Assembly (NCBI GenBank): GCA_037501455.1
Contig: CM074855.1
Coordinates: 34,815,001-34,879,000, forward strand
Length of the DNA stretch: 64,000 bases
Direction of reading: 5' to 3'
From: Lantana camara
Lineage: Eukaryota; Streptophyta; Magnoliopsida; Lamiales; Verbenaceae
Positions 1 to 12,000 of this stretch are shown here, piece after piece. The position numbers and the translations under genes were made by a program. The notes under the pieces were generated by a model, which was not told the DNA's origin, did no database searches, and worked only from the letters and a program-made list of their open reading frames with translations. The stretch's first letter is position 1; the number at the start of each line of letters is the position of its first letter.

Positions 1-459
1 GCTAATAACTATTAAATAACAACTGATTCTAAATTGAAATTATAAACCTTCAATTATATATATGTATATATATATATATTGAAATTTTCATATATATAAA
101 TATAAAAAACTTTTTTTATAAAGATACATAATTAGTGAAATTTTTCATATTGAACCAATCCTGTTGGATTCATGTGAATTTATGATTTTTTAATTCAATT
201 GGGACAATTTGTAATTTTGTCAATTTGATGCATGCAGTAGTTTTCATATTTTAAACATAGTTCAAATATTATTAGCACTATATATTTATTATAAAGTATT
301 AATTTATTAAAAATACTTATTATGTAAATTACGATCGATAACTAATAAAATAGAAATAAAACTCATTTAATCAAAAGAAAACATGAGCGACTTTATAAAT
401 TAAACTAAATACTTAGGGTCATATAAAAATAAAATACAAATTATAATTTAATTTTATAA

Positions 460-512
<53 letters not shown>

Positions 513-538
513 TGTCTATGATGTATGAATACAAATAT
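1..538. other. AT-rich flank with (TA)n microsatellites
   Basis: This stretch is very AT-rich and has no credible coding sequence. A short TA run lies near 56-80 and an almost perfect (TA)n run of about 46 bp spans roughly 464-509. The Tat-like element is inserted just downstream, and its target-site copy GATAT is at 539-543. This flank and the AT-rich block at 13221-13535 were contiguous before that insertion. Confidence 0.8.
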
Positions 539-543
539 GATAT

Positions 544-1410
544 TGATGGGTTCGGGAATAGATGGATCCGAATCCGATCACTTTACAATTTATATTTGTG
601 AAGGAAACCACCGGAGCTTCGCCGGAAATGAGAAAGTGAGTTCAACCTGTTGGGACAAGCACAAGAAAAGTCAGAAGGCCAAGCTGGGGGAACTGGGGGT
701 GATACCCAGTTTGGCTCTCCGACGCTCAAGTCAGTTCAGTGTATGAAGAAAGGTAAGTTCAGTCACAGTTGCAGTGATGAAGAAAGCTTACTTGTGTAGA
801 AGATGACTTTGGCTATTTATAGTTGAGGGTCAAGGGCCCTTTGGTCATTTGCCTCAAGTGGTCCTGGCCGAATGTTGCCCTAACACGTGGCGCCATGAGA
901 AAGAAACCTAGGAGGAATCTTCTGCAAAAGTGGCCGAAAGTTAGTGCTGGCAACAGTGGCAGGTGCGCGAGCATGTACGTTGTGTCAGAGAGCCATTTGG
1001 GCGGTTGGTGACGAGGGCTTAAGAGCGCGCTCGTGACAACCTTGAGTATTGGAGGCCAAGATATCCGCTGAGGGGAATGAGGGCTCCAGTTCAAATGACG
1101 AGCCAAAGGAGAGGCCACTCTGAGGGAGTGTGACGCTCGAAGAGGGCTCCTTTGGCACATGGACGTACCAACCGTTCTGCTTGTTGGACGCTCGCGGGAG
1201 TGATAGCGCTCGTTGGGCTTAACTCCCTGAAGTGGGATTGTGTTCGTTGGCTTAACGCTCGTGTGCTGATGGCTGCCCCCTTGGAGATGACTGGCTTAGC
1301 GCATGGCTTAGCGCTTGTGCGCTGATGGGTGCAGCCTTGTGGAGACAGATGTCATCATCTCGGTGATGCCACGTGTCCTGATGTGGAACGATCGTATTTT
1401 GACCCCATCA
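544..1410 (-). repeat. 3' LTR of the Tat-like element
   Basis: 867 bp, same length as the other LTR, bounded by TGATGGG and CCCATCA. Five substitutions separate the two LTRs by eye (about 0.6%). The small ORFs inside it, on either strand, have no recognisable domain and are treated as spurious. A TATA-like box on the minus strand (CTATAAATA) lies near 814-822. Confidence 0.95.
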
Positions 1411-1426
1411 TTTTGCCCCCCAATTC
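1411..1426 (-). promoter_or_regulatory. Polypurine tract of the Tat-like element
   Basis: Directly next to the 3' LTR, the minus strand reads TTGGGGGGCAAAA and then TGATGGGG. A G-run followed by A residues abutting the LTR is the expected primer site for plus-strand DNA synthesis. Confidence 0.75.
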
Positions 1427-1751
1427 TGTAGTCCTTAGTGATAAGGACTGTAGAATTTTGTCACGCTCTATCTCTCGTTTATAGCGCTCGTGTAAAGCTT
1501 GGCGTGTTGAGCAATTTTTCCTCTGATGGTGCCATTAATGCGGTCTTTTCAACTGACCGCTCGTAACCCTTCCGCATTAAATGTTTGTACTATTCTGAAG
1601 CCCTTGAAACGTCAGAGCATTAAATGCGGGTGCGCGTGGGGCGCGTGAGCATTGGGAAGCATGTGCCGGTTCCATAAAGTGGGCGGTTTCCTAGGCGGGA
1701 AATGATTGCCATTTTGAATTTATTGCCGAAAACGGTACCAACTTCCATCCC

Positions 1752-1759
1752 TATAAATA
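1752..1759 (+). promoter_or_regulatory. TATA box of the antisense gene
   Basis: TATAAATA lies about 250 bp upstream of the ATG at 2008, in a stretch outside the LTR. A start site near 1780-1790 would give a leader of about 220 nt. This indicates that the gene at 2008-4852 has its own promoter and does not depend on the LTR, which points the other way. Inference from motif and spacing only. Confidence 0.55.
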
Positions 1760-2007
1760 CGGGATTCTGAGATCTTGTCACTCTTTACGCATTCAAAACT
1801 TCCAAGTATCCTCTGCAAGAAGAATTCTCTCGCATCTTCAACCTCTTCTCCAGTTTTCTCCAAAACTTTCAAGGTAAATCTCCATTGAAACTTTCTAACT
1901 TTACTAACCGTAGATTTGGACTTTAGGATTCCATAACCCCTTAGATTTTAGCCTTTCTGAGCCCTAATCTTTCTCCAAGAAAAACTTTCAAAACCTCAGT
2001 TTCTGCC

Positions 2008-4852
2008 ATGGCCGACCAACACATTGAAGAATTTGCCCGTGAAATCCAAGAGATGGCCACTGAGAGTTCTTCTTCCCCTGATTCCCCCAGAGATGAAGAG
2101 TTGGGGGCGGCGGTAATGGCTATGGAAGATAGAAACCCAGGTGGAGTGGATCCTCTTTTTGAGGAGATGGATCTGGTGATGGAGGCAGAACGGCAAGGGA
2201 CGGTTCTCCCCATAACTCAAAGTGCCACACATCCCCACCGCCATACCGTGACCGTGGCGGTTGCAAACCCGCTTCCAGTGGCGGAAGCCGTAACCGGGCC
2301 TTCAGAAAGGGCCCGTGACAAGGGCAAAAGTAAGAAAACCCAGAAATCCAAAGGACCCAACGAGGGCGAAGGGTCAGGCTACCAGGCTACCGAGCGCACG
2401 CCTGATGAAACTCCCAGCACTGTCACCGTGGGAGATGTGAAAACGATGATGGCACCCATTTACTGGGACGAGCGGTATACATGGAGAATCCCACAAAGCC
2501 ACGAGCGTGCGAATAATCCGCCTCCCGGGGAAATGGCAGTGTACGTGGACACCGTGAGGTCAGGAGGCTTGAGGTTCCCTATTTCAGTCTCAATGGCCCA
2601 TTTGCTGAATGACCTGGGCCTGTGTCCGTCCCAAATTGTGCCCAACGGCTTGACCCTCTTAACATGCTTCATAATTCTGATGAGGAGTATGGGTTACGAG
2701 CCCTACTTGCGGAACTTCAACGCCCTATTTCAGGTGGTCAGTTCATCCCGCTCATCCCCCGAGGCCGGTTTTTATTATGTTCAAGCGAAGGCCCACATGA
2801 AGCTGATAAATTCACCCTCGAGCACTTATGGCATTGATTGGAAAGAAAAGTTCATCTTTGTCAAAGCTCCAGCAGAAGAGGGCTTTGGGGTGATCACGGA
2901 ATGGGGCTCGTACTCAAAGAGCCGTTTGCCACCCTCACTCCCCAAAGATTGGGCCAAAAGCCTGGCAACAAACCTAAGGGACGAGGGTCACCTTATACAA
3001 GCGAAGGACTGGATAGACGATGCGGAACTCATGTTCTTGTGTGGTCTTTCCAACGACCCTCATTTCCTTGACAACCCTCCGGCTCGTGACATAGAGAGAG
3101 ACGGTTAGATTCTTAGGGCACTAACTTTAGATAGGAATAAATACTAACTTCTTTTTTAGTACTTGTAACTTGTAATCTGAGTAGATGATTTGAATATTTC
3201 TGACCCTTAAAAATTTCATTCTTGCAGGAGTCGCTATACTCGAAATGGCTGGCGGAATCAGACAAGCGGCTCGTTTCGCTCATGCGAACAGGAACCAGAC
3301 CCCACAGGGGGACCAACAACGTGAACAACAGCGCCCTCGCAACCGCAACATTAGAGGGGACGCTCGTAGCGGCGCCAGCACGAGCGCAAATCCTGAGGTG
3401 CAGCCCCCTCGTGGCCGAGGGGAGCGTAGGTTGGTCCCCAGAGAGACAAGGGGGCGGTCAGAGAGAGCAGGAGAAGTTCAACCCCCCATTCCTGCTGAAC
3501 AAGCGAGGCCAGTAACCACTCTGGCAATAACTGAAGTCCCTCCGAGCGCTAACCGGCCTTCCCGCAAGAGGAAGAGGATGCCCGATTCTGCCGCAATCAA
3601 GGGCAAGGGCAAACAGGTGGTAGAGGGCCCCCGAGGCGAGGGGGAAACTTCCTCTTCTGAGGAAGAACACATATGGGAATTCCCCCGACGAGGGGACAGG
3701 GATTTCTCAGGCGCCACTGATGGTGGGCCAGTTTTGCTGAGGCCTGGCTCGGTCTCCCAGGCTGTCACCGAGAATTTGTACAGCAAAGCTCAATTCTCGG
3801 CTGACCACCGGCACCTCTTCAGCGAGTCCGTGGAGAAGGTGACCTTAGATGCGGCCCACGCCCTAATTTCTGTAAGTAATCAATCCTTGCATTTTTCCTT
3901 TTCTCTTCTTTTCTGCAAATCACAATTTTTTGGGCTAACACTTTTCCCCTCGTTTATGCAGCAAGTTCTTCCCCGGCTCAAAAATGTGCAAATGCGAGCC
4001 TCCATCTACGCCGATCGGAAAGCTAAATACAAGAAGATGGCGCGCTCGAATGATCCGGCTCAAATTCAAGCAGAGCTGGATGCAGAAATTGCAAAGTACG
4101 AATCCCTCAAGGATTTGTTCAACACGACTGAGGAAGAGCTGGGAAAGCTGAAGGAGGACTTCTTGGCGGTTGATGGCGCTCGAATTGGTTTGGGCAACCA
4201 GCTGGCCCAGGCCAACGAGCGGTGCCAGAAGGCCGAGGCGGAGAGGGAAAGCTGGAAAACAAGGGCTTTGGAGGCCGAGCGCAAATTTAACGACACCGTC
4301 AACGAGTGGCCACGAAGCTTAGAGCGTGCGAGCAAGGAGGCTCTCATCAAATTTTGCCACTCCAAAGCTTTCAATTTTGCTGCTTCCCTGCATTGCTTGG
4401 AGGAGGCTCAGAAGGCTTTCAATCTAGCCATCGAGCAGGGCATCCATAAAGGGCTAACCAATCCTGCCATGAAGGAGGCCGAGGGTACGGGGCTCATGTT
4501 CAACGAGCGCTGCGAGAAGGAAGATGATGAGGGGGATAACCCCGCGGATTCCATTGCGGAGCCAGAGTATGAGTTCCTGGTCAAACTCCTTCAGGATGAG
4601 TATATGGATGCTCATCCGGCTGGCAATGCTGCTTCATCCATTCAAAACGATGATCATGAAGATGAGCCGCAAGCGCCCGTTATGGAGGAGGCCCCGGTCC
4701 TAGCCGCTGAAAATGCCAACGCTCCAGAAGCCGCTGCAGATGAGCCCAACAATCCCAACGCTCAACAGCAAGAGCCTGAGGGCCCAGTCCATGGTCCCGT
4801 GGCTCAAAACATTTTGGTGATTGTTGACGAGGATATTGCCCCAGCCGCTTGA
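2008..4852 (+). CDS. Spliced antisense gene carried by the Tat-like element
   Basis: Gene inside the retrotransposon on the strand opposite gag-pol. Two ORFs (2008-3108, 3245-4852) can be joined by splicing: the donor at 3104 (ACG/GTTAGA) and acceptor at 3227 (CTTGCAG/GAG) keep one frame. A second intron, 3872-3961 (GTAAGT...ATGCAG), is 90 nt and leaves the frame open either way. Exons 2008-3103, 3228-3871 and 3962-4852 give about 876 residues. About residues 150-330 contain a conserved block (GLRFP, LGLCPSQIVPN, NFNALF) resembling the plant family that Pfam calls putative gypsy-type transposon (PF04195). Next comes a basic Ser/Arg-rich region, a charged segment after intron 2 (EEELGKLKEDF) likely to be a coiled coil, and an acidic Ala/Pro/Glu-rich tail. 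The start is the first ATG after the TATA box, in good context (GCCATGG). Function is unknown. An AATAAT near 4962 could serve polyadenylation. Splicing is inferred. Confidence 0.72.
3104..3227 (+). other. Predicted intron 1 of the antisense gene
   Basis: 124 nt, GT...AG, with a T-rich 3' part ending CTTGCAG. Without splicing, the first ORF meets a stop two bases into the intron (GG/TTAG). With splicing, the frame runs on through GGA GTC GCT into the second ORF. Confidence 0.7.
3872..3961 (+). other. Predicted intron 2 of the antisense gene
   Basis: 90 nt with a consensus donor GTAAGT, a strong pyrimidine-rich stretch (TTTTTCCTTTTCTCTTC) and the acceptor ATGCAG. It sits in phase 0 and contains no stop. 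The residues it would encode are hydrophobic and unlike their surroundings, which favours an intron over coding sequence. Confidence 0.75.
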
Positions 4853-5065
4853 AGCCTTCCCCTTTACAATCTTTTTCATGTATTTTCCTGTTTTTCTGCT
4901 TTCTTGTAATAGTATTTCATGGGCCTTTGAGCCCTTTGCTTGTAAGACTTTCTTTTTGCGATGAATAATATTCCTTTTTCATGCCTTTGTTCTCCAGTTC
5001 CTTTATGAATTATATAATAAGACTGTGTAGCATACTCCTTGAATGTTTTATTTCTTTGATGCAAT

Positions 5066-5506
5066 GAAAATTTGTCTAAGTCTTGAGCGATTGTGGGGGT
5101 CTTATTGTGAGATTGCCCCCCACTCAAGACTTGCATAGATTTTGTTTTTGCTCTTGAAATTGAAAATTTGTCTAAGTCTTGAGCGCTCGTGAGGGTCTTA
5201 TGGTGAGATTGCCCCCCCGCTCAAGACTTGTATAAATTTCTGCCTTTGTAAATTTATCTTGAAAATTTGTCTAAGTCTGGAGCGGTCGTGAGGGTCTTAC
5301 TGTGAGATCGCCCCTACGCTCAAAACTTGTATAAATCTTTCCTTTGTAAATTTGTTTAAGTCCTGAGCGATCGTGAGGGTCTTACTGTGAGATCGCCCCT
5401 ACGCTCAAAACTTGTATAAATCTTTCCTTTGTAAATTTGTTTAAGTCCTGAGTGTGTGCGAGGGTCTTACTGAATGGTTGCCCTCGTTCAAGACTTGTGC
5501 AATTCC
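5066..5506 (+). repeat. Tandem array, five units of 75-99 bp
   Basis: Units start near 5066, 5162, 5261, 5346 and 5431. Each reads roughly AAATTTGTYTAAGTCYTGAG, then CG(A/C)TCGTGAGGGTCTTA, then a C-rich run and CTCAAGACTTGTATAAAT. The third and fourth units are 85 bp and nearly identical. The first two are longer (96 and 99 bp) and the last is degenerate. The array lies between the antisense gene and the end of pol. Tandem arrays at this place are a known feature of Tat-clade elements. Confidence 0.85.
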
Positions 5507-5565
5507 TTTTTGATTCTGAGACCATCGTTCGAGCGCTCTGACTCTTATCGTTTTTCTGGTTCTGC

Positions 5566-5776
5566 AAGAAATCCCATTTTCGAGCGCAAGGCGTTTTAAG
5601 AAACGGCCAAGGCCTACTAGGACTTTCTCTGAGGGAGATCCCACTTTCGAGCGCAAGGCGTTTTAAGAAACAGCCAAGGCCTACTGGGATTCGTTCTTGT
5701 AGGAGATCCTGTTTTCGAGCGCAAGGTGTTGTAAGAAACAGCCAAGGCCTACTAGGATTTTCTTCGCGATCTTCTT
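5566..5776 (+). repeat. Second tandem array, three units of about 67 bp
   Basis: Three copies of a unit containing TTTCGAGCGCAAGGCG, TTTTAAGAAACAGCC and AAGGCCTACTAGGA, with the CGAGCG core at 5581, 5648 and 5716 (period 67-68 bp). The units are interspersed with GGAGATCC. The array is unrelated to the one at 5066-5506 except for a shared CGAGCG/CGCTCG word. Confidence 0.85.
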
Positions 5777-6065
5777 CCAACTTGCCTAATTGGTTTTGAG
5801 CGTAACCAGTCTATCCTCATGAGGGCGTCCCCCCATGCGGAGTAGAGTGCTGGCCAGCGTAACCCATACGAGATAACAACATACACAATGGAATGAGTTG
5901 CCAACCACGCTCGCAAAGACGAGGGACGTGGGACTTATTCATTCAAGCAACCAAAGAAACAGGGATATTAATGAAAGTAAAAAAATTACGTTACCTTTTA
6001 CTTGTGATTGGAAGTACATAGAACCCGTCAAAGAGGGTTGTTACATCAGGGTTTGCAAAGAGCTT

Positions 6066-9000
6066 TTAAACATAAAACCGCCGGAGGTTACATGCGTTCC
6101 AAGGGCGAGGCAAGCGCTCACCTTGAAGTGTCTCCAAGGTGTAAGTGTTGTTAGCTCTGAGTTGTATGACCTTGAATGGGCCTTCCCAATTGGGGTCCAA
6201 TTTCCCCACGTGCTTGGATACTTCCACTTTCTTCAAAACCAAGTCTCCCAGCTGGAAAGTTCTTTCCTTCACACGCTTGTTGTACTGTTGGGCCACAGAG
6301 GCTTTATAGTGGTGGATCTTAGCCCACGCTCGGTCTCTCCTTTCATCCAGCAGGTCCAACTCCAAACTCCTGTTGCCATCATTGAGCTGAGGCTCGAAAT
6401 AGCCGACACGAGCGGATTCATTTACTATCTCCGCCGGTATCATTGCTTCTGATCCATACACGAGCGCGTAAGGAGTTTCTCCAGTGGCCGCTCGTGGGGT
6501 GGTGCGATAAGCCCAAAGTGCTCCTTGCAACTCCTCAGCCCATTCACTTTTCTTGCTCTCAAGCATGGTTTTCAGATGTTGCAAGATGATCCTATTGGTA
6601 ACTTCTGCTTGTCCATTGGATTGTGGATGTCCTACAGAGGTAAATCGCTGTTCTATCCCCAACTCAGAACACCACTCTCGTGTGTCAGCTGCTATGAACT
6701 GGGATCCGTTGTCAGAAATGAGCACCCTCGGTATGCCGTACCTGCAAATGATGTTCTTCCAAATGAAGTCTCTCACAACCTTGAAAGTGATTTTCGCAAC
6801 AGCTTCAGCCTCGGCCCACTTGGTGAAGTAGTCGACGGCTAAAATGACAAACTTCCTTTGTCCCGTAGCCATGGGCAAGGGGCCCACAATGTCTATTCCC
6901 CACTGGTCAAAAGGCCAAGAGACGTCTATTGGGATCATCTGTGCGGCTGGCAATTGAGGGAGATTTGAATGAAATTGGCATTTGGGGCACTTCCTCGAAA
7001 ATTCAATGGCATCCTGGAGAACCGTAGGCCAATAAAACCCACTTATCAGAATCTTTTTTGCCAAGATACGCCCTCCGGAATGATTCCCACAACTTCCATT
7101 GTGTATGAGCTCGAGCGTCTCCTTCGCTTGTGAGGGCCTTAGGCATCTCATTGGGGGTCCTTGAAATGATTTTTTGAACAATCTCCCCTCGGGATCCAGA
7201 GCGAAACGAGGGGCCTTATTTCTGACTTTCCTGGCCTCCACCTTGTCAGTGGGAGTAATTCCATCCCGAAGGAAAATGACGATGTCGTCGAGCCAACAGG
7301 GCTCGTTTGGATCAATCATGGCGATCATCTTGGCGGCGACCCTTTCCTTGATCAAAGGTTCCTCAGTTCTAAGGAACGTAACAGAACGTTCGGAAGTGCC
7401 TTCTAAAACTGAAGCAAACTTTGACAGAGCGTCCGCACGCTCGTTTTCTCCTCGTGGCACTTGAAGTAGATGAAATTCCTTGAACTTCCCAATGATTTCT
7501 CTGGCTTTATCTAAGTACTGTATCATGGTGGTTTCTCGAGCCTCATAAGTCCCTTCGATCTGGCTCGCTATTAGCTGTGAATCCACATAAGCAATGATTC
7601 TGGAGGCTCCATTCTGAAAAGCAATATTCAACCCTTGCACGAGGGCTTCATATTCCGCTTCGTTATTAGTGACTTGGAAATCCAGCTTGATTGCGAAGTC
7701 CAGCTCAATCCCATCAGGGTTTCTGAGGGCCACTCCTACTCCTCCCCCTTGAGAGGTTGAGGAACCATCTGTGTGCAGTACCCATAACCCTTCATTCTCC
7801 ACAATGGTGGGCTCGAAGCCAAATCGTTCAACCAACAGATCCGCCACAACCTGAGCCTGTATCGCGGTCCTGGGCTCGAAGCATAGGTCAAACTGGCTCA
7901 ATTCGATGGCCCACTTGATTAATCTGCCAGATACGTCCGGCTTGGACAACACTTGCTTCAAGGGTTGGTCGGTGAGAACTGTTATGGAGTGCGCTTGAAA
8001 GTAAGGCCTTAGCCTTCTGGAGGCGTTAATAAGAGCGAACGCAAATTTCTCAATCTCCAAATATTTCTTTTCAGCCCCTTGCAATGTTTTGCTTAGATAG
8101 TAAACGGGTAAGTGTTTCCGCTCGCGCACAGCGATTAAAACCGCGCTCGTGGCTTCGGGAGACACGGAAAGATACATGAATAATCTCTCGCCTTCGACAG
8201 GCTTAGTCAGCAGTGGAGCGCTCGATAAATAAGCCTTCATATCCTGCAGCGCCCTTTCGCATTCCTCTGTCCAAGCAAAGTTACGTGCGTTCCTCAAAAT
8301 TTTGAAGAAGGGAAGGTTCCTGTCCGCCGAGCGCGAAATAAATCTGTTCAACGAGATGATTTTGCCTACCAGGACTTGCACTTCCCGCAGATTTCGAGGG
8401 GAGGGAATTTCCAGGATGGCCTTGATCTTCTCCGGATTAGCCTCAATTCCCCTCTGGCTGACCATGTATCCCAAGAACTTTCCCCCCTGTACTCCAAAGG
8501 TGCACTTTGAGGGGTTCAACTTCATTCCATACTGTCGCAGGATTGAAAAGGTGCGCTTGAGATCTTCCAAGTGGGAATCCTGACGCTCGCTTTTGACAAT
8601 CATATCATCCACATAAACCTCCATGGACCTCCCAATTTCACTTTCAAACATCTTGTTGACGAGCCGCTGATATGTAGCCCCGGCGTTCTTAAGTCCAAAG
8701 GGCATGACTAGGAAGCAATATACCCCCAAATGGACAACGAACGAGGTTTTGGGGCGATCTTCTGGAGCCATAAAGATCTGGTAATATCCCTGGAAAGCAT
8801 CCATCATGCTCATGAGCTCGCAACCAGCGGTCGAATCCACCAATTGATCAATCCGGGGCAAGGGGTATGGATCTTTAGGGCAGGCCTTGTTGAGATCCGT
8901 GAAATCGTTGCACATGCGCCACTTATTTGCGCTCTTGGGCACCAAGACGACGTTGCATAGCCACTCTGGATACAAGATGGGCTCGATATACTGAGCCTTC

Positions 9001-12000
9001 AAGAGCTTATTGACTTCCTCTTCAATGACTTTCTTTCGAAAGCCATGTACATCCCGTTTTTTCTGCTTGATAGGCTTGAAAGATGGATCTACATTAAGTC
9101 TATGGACAATGACGCTCGGGTCAATTCCTGTGAGATCAGAGGCTTTCCACGCGAATACATCTTTATTCTCCCTTAGAAAGTCAATCATCATGATCTGAGA
9201 AGGCCCTGAGAGGTTTGAGCCGATCTGGGTAGTCTTATCCTTGTTTCCAGGCTCCAGCTCAATGGTAAGGAACTTTTCTGAGGGTTCGATCCTTACCTCA
9301 GGGCGAGGAAGTTCGAGCGCCCTCTTCTTTCCTGTCAAACGGTCGCCAGATGCTGGTTCACCCTCTCTCGGCTCGTCTCCTTCTGAGGACGATCCTCCAA
9401 CGGTCCCTGGGGGAATATTTTCGAGGGGATTATCCCCGTTGTCGCCCCTCTTCTTCTTGTTCTTCTTCTTGTTCAATTTTGCCCTTTTCCGTGCTGGGCT
9501 GTCCTCATCCAAGTTGGGGAAATCTACTGACTTCTTGGTGGAACCAATTTGGAAGGTTTTCTCCGCTTTTGGCTTTCTGAGGGACAGCATGTAACATTCC
9601 CAAGCTTCTCGCACATTGCACAGTACTTCTCCCACGCCCTCGGAAGTAGGGAATTTAATCTTCTGGTGGTAGGTGGAGATGATGGCTTTGAAATCAACGA
9701 GGGCAGGGCGCCCAATTATGATGTTATATGGAATGTCAATCTCCACCACCGCGTACGTCACCAAGAGTGTTTTGCGTTGAGGGGCTCGGCCGAACGAAGT
9801 AGCTAAGCGTATTTGCCCTCGTGGGACAACTTCTGAGCCTCCAAAGCCAATGAGGGCTGTTTTGAGAGGCTCGAGCGGGAGATCAACCTTCATTTTTAAG
9901 AATGTAGAGTAAGGCAAAACATTAACGGAGCTTCCACTATCCACCAATACCCTTTTTACAACATGATTATGAACATCTAAACTAACCACCATGGGGCAAT
10001 CTGAGGTTATACCCTCCCCATGGGGCGTTACAATGTGTTCTAAATCCCTATCATCAAAGCCTATTACATCATTTTCTCTTGATCTTTGAGCGCTTGATCT
10101 CTGGATGGCGTAGATAGGCTTGGGCACTGCTGGGCGTTGATTGTAGCTTCGAACATACCTCCGTCGGGAGGCGTTTGAATCCCCCCCTGATGAACCTCCT
10201 GCAATCATATTTATGACTGCGAAGGGCTCGTTCTCTTGCTCAGGGGCTTTGCCTTTATTGCTTCGGCGGCTGCTGCTTTCAGGGGGTCCTCTACCCCTTG
10301 GGCTCTTTGACCGGGAAGGACTCCTTCTTCTCCTTCCGGTGCGCTCGTTGCATTGCTCATCGTAGCGCTCGAGCACCCGGACAAACTCCTTCAGATGGCC
10401 CCCTGCAACGAGCCTTTGGATTTCAGCCTCCAACTGTCGGCACTCGTCCGTGTCGTGCCCTCTCTGCTTGTGGAAGGCGCAGTATTTGTTCGAGCGCCTG
10501 AGTGAGTCTGTTTTTCTCATTTTGATGGGTCTTTTGAAGAGCTTCTTATCGGAGAGATTGTAGACTTCTGAATTTGGCCTGGTGAGCGGAATGTGCTCGA
10601 ATCGACGAGGGGGTGGTGGCGACCTCCTGCGCTCTTGAGGGCGCTCTTTCTTGACAGCCACTTCTCGTCCCCGCTCGTGATGAGGTCGTTCGTTCCTGGC
10701 CGGGCTGTGATGCCGGGGACCATTCGTCCCGTACATATCTTCGAGCGCGAAGAACGACTCGGCTATTTCTCTTAAGCCCATGAGGGTCCCAGGCCTCCTC
10801 TCCACAATGGCATCAGCAAATTTTTTGCTCACATACTGCTTGTGATCCACAGCTTGAAAAAGCACTGGGATCAAGAAATCCATAGAAGGCCTCTCTACCT
10901 GCAGGATCTCTTTGTTGAAGCGGGCGAAGAACGAGCGCAGCGATTCGCTCTTGCCTTGCACCACGTTGTACAGGGCTGTGGGTGCGGTGACTGGCGCCTT
11001 CAAAGAATTGAAGTGGTTGAGGAAGGCATTGGCCAGTTCTTCATACGAGTGGATCGAGCGCGGCGGCAGTCGCTTGTACCACTCTTGAGCCATTCCTACC
11101 AAGGAAGTGACAAACACTTTCGCCCAGTAATGGCTGGAATGCTCGTAAAGGTGCATTAGATGCACAAAGTGATCTAAGTGCTCAGCTGGATCAGTCGTCC
11201 CGTCGTAACGGTTGATGGAAGTGGGGACTTTGGCCATTCCTGCTTGGGCCATCAGAACTTCTTCGACGAGGGGTGAACCCCTCGCCAGTGGGTGATATTC
11301 ATACGTGCCGAAGTTTTCCTCCGGCTCCTTGCGACGGGGGACCCTTGGTGGAGGGTCCTTGGTGCGGGTGCTTCTGGCGTCAACCCGTTCATCCCTACTA
11401 GGGGAGATCTGAGTTGAGCGCCCTCGTGAGAGCTGTCCCACGATATCCTTGAGACCCTGCAGCTGGTCTTGCACATCTGCGAGGATGTCAGGATTGACGT
11501 CTACTTGCTTGTTCTTGTGGGCTCGTGAGCCCCTCCTGGAGACATGAGAGTCCCCTTCATTCTCGTTTATTCTCTCCGTGGGCTCTTTATTCCTGCCCAT
11601 GGAGGGACGCTCGTTGCCCTCTTGTGGGGGCACTTCTCTTGCTGGTGGTAATGGTGGTTGTGCCCTCAGGACAGCCTGGGCTTCTCTGAGGGGAAAGTTC
11701 TTTTGTCCGCCTAAAGGGGCCGCAACCTGAGTGGCCTGCCCAGAGGGAAAGTACATGGAATGGAACCTTTCCCATGCCCCCTGAGCCGCCTGAACCTCAC
11801 ATTGGGCGTAGAGGGCCCTCAATTGCTGGGTGGTCAGTGGAGGCAACTCCACTCCTTCAATTTCCCTGGGAACCACCACTGGGAGTTGGAGTTGTCCGGC
11901 ATGATATGGCTGGACCGGCGGCATCATCATAGCCGGAGCAAGGGTGTATCCAGGCGGAGGCATCATATAACCTTGCACTCCAAGATTCATCTGGGGATGG

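Noticed and set aside
813..1160. ORFs of 60-115 codons inside the Tat LTR (also 12618-12965) on both strands
   Set aside because: No domain, overlapping on opposite strands, and present only as LTR copies. They are expected by chance in a GC-richer LTR.
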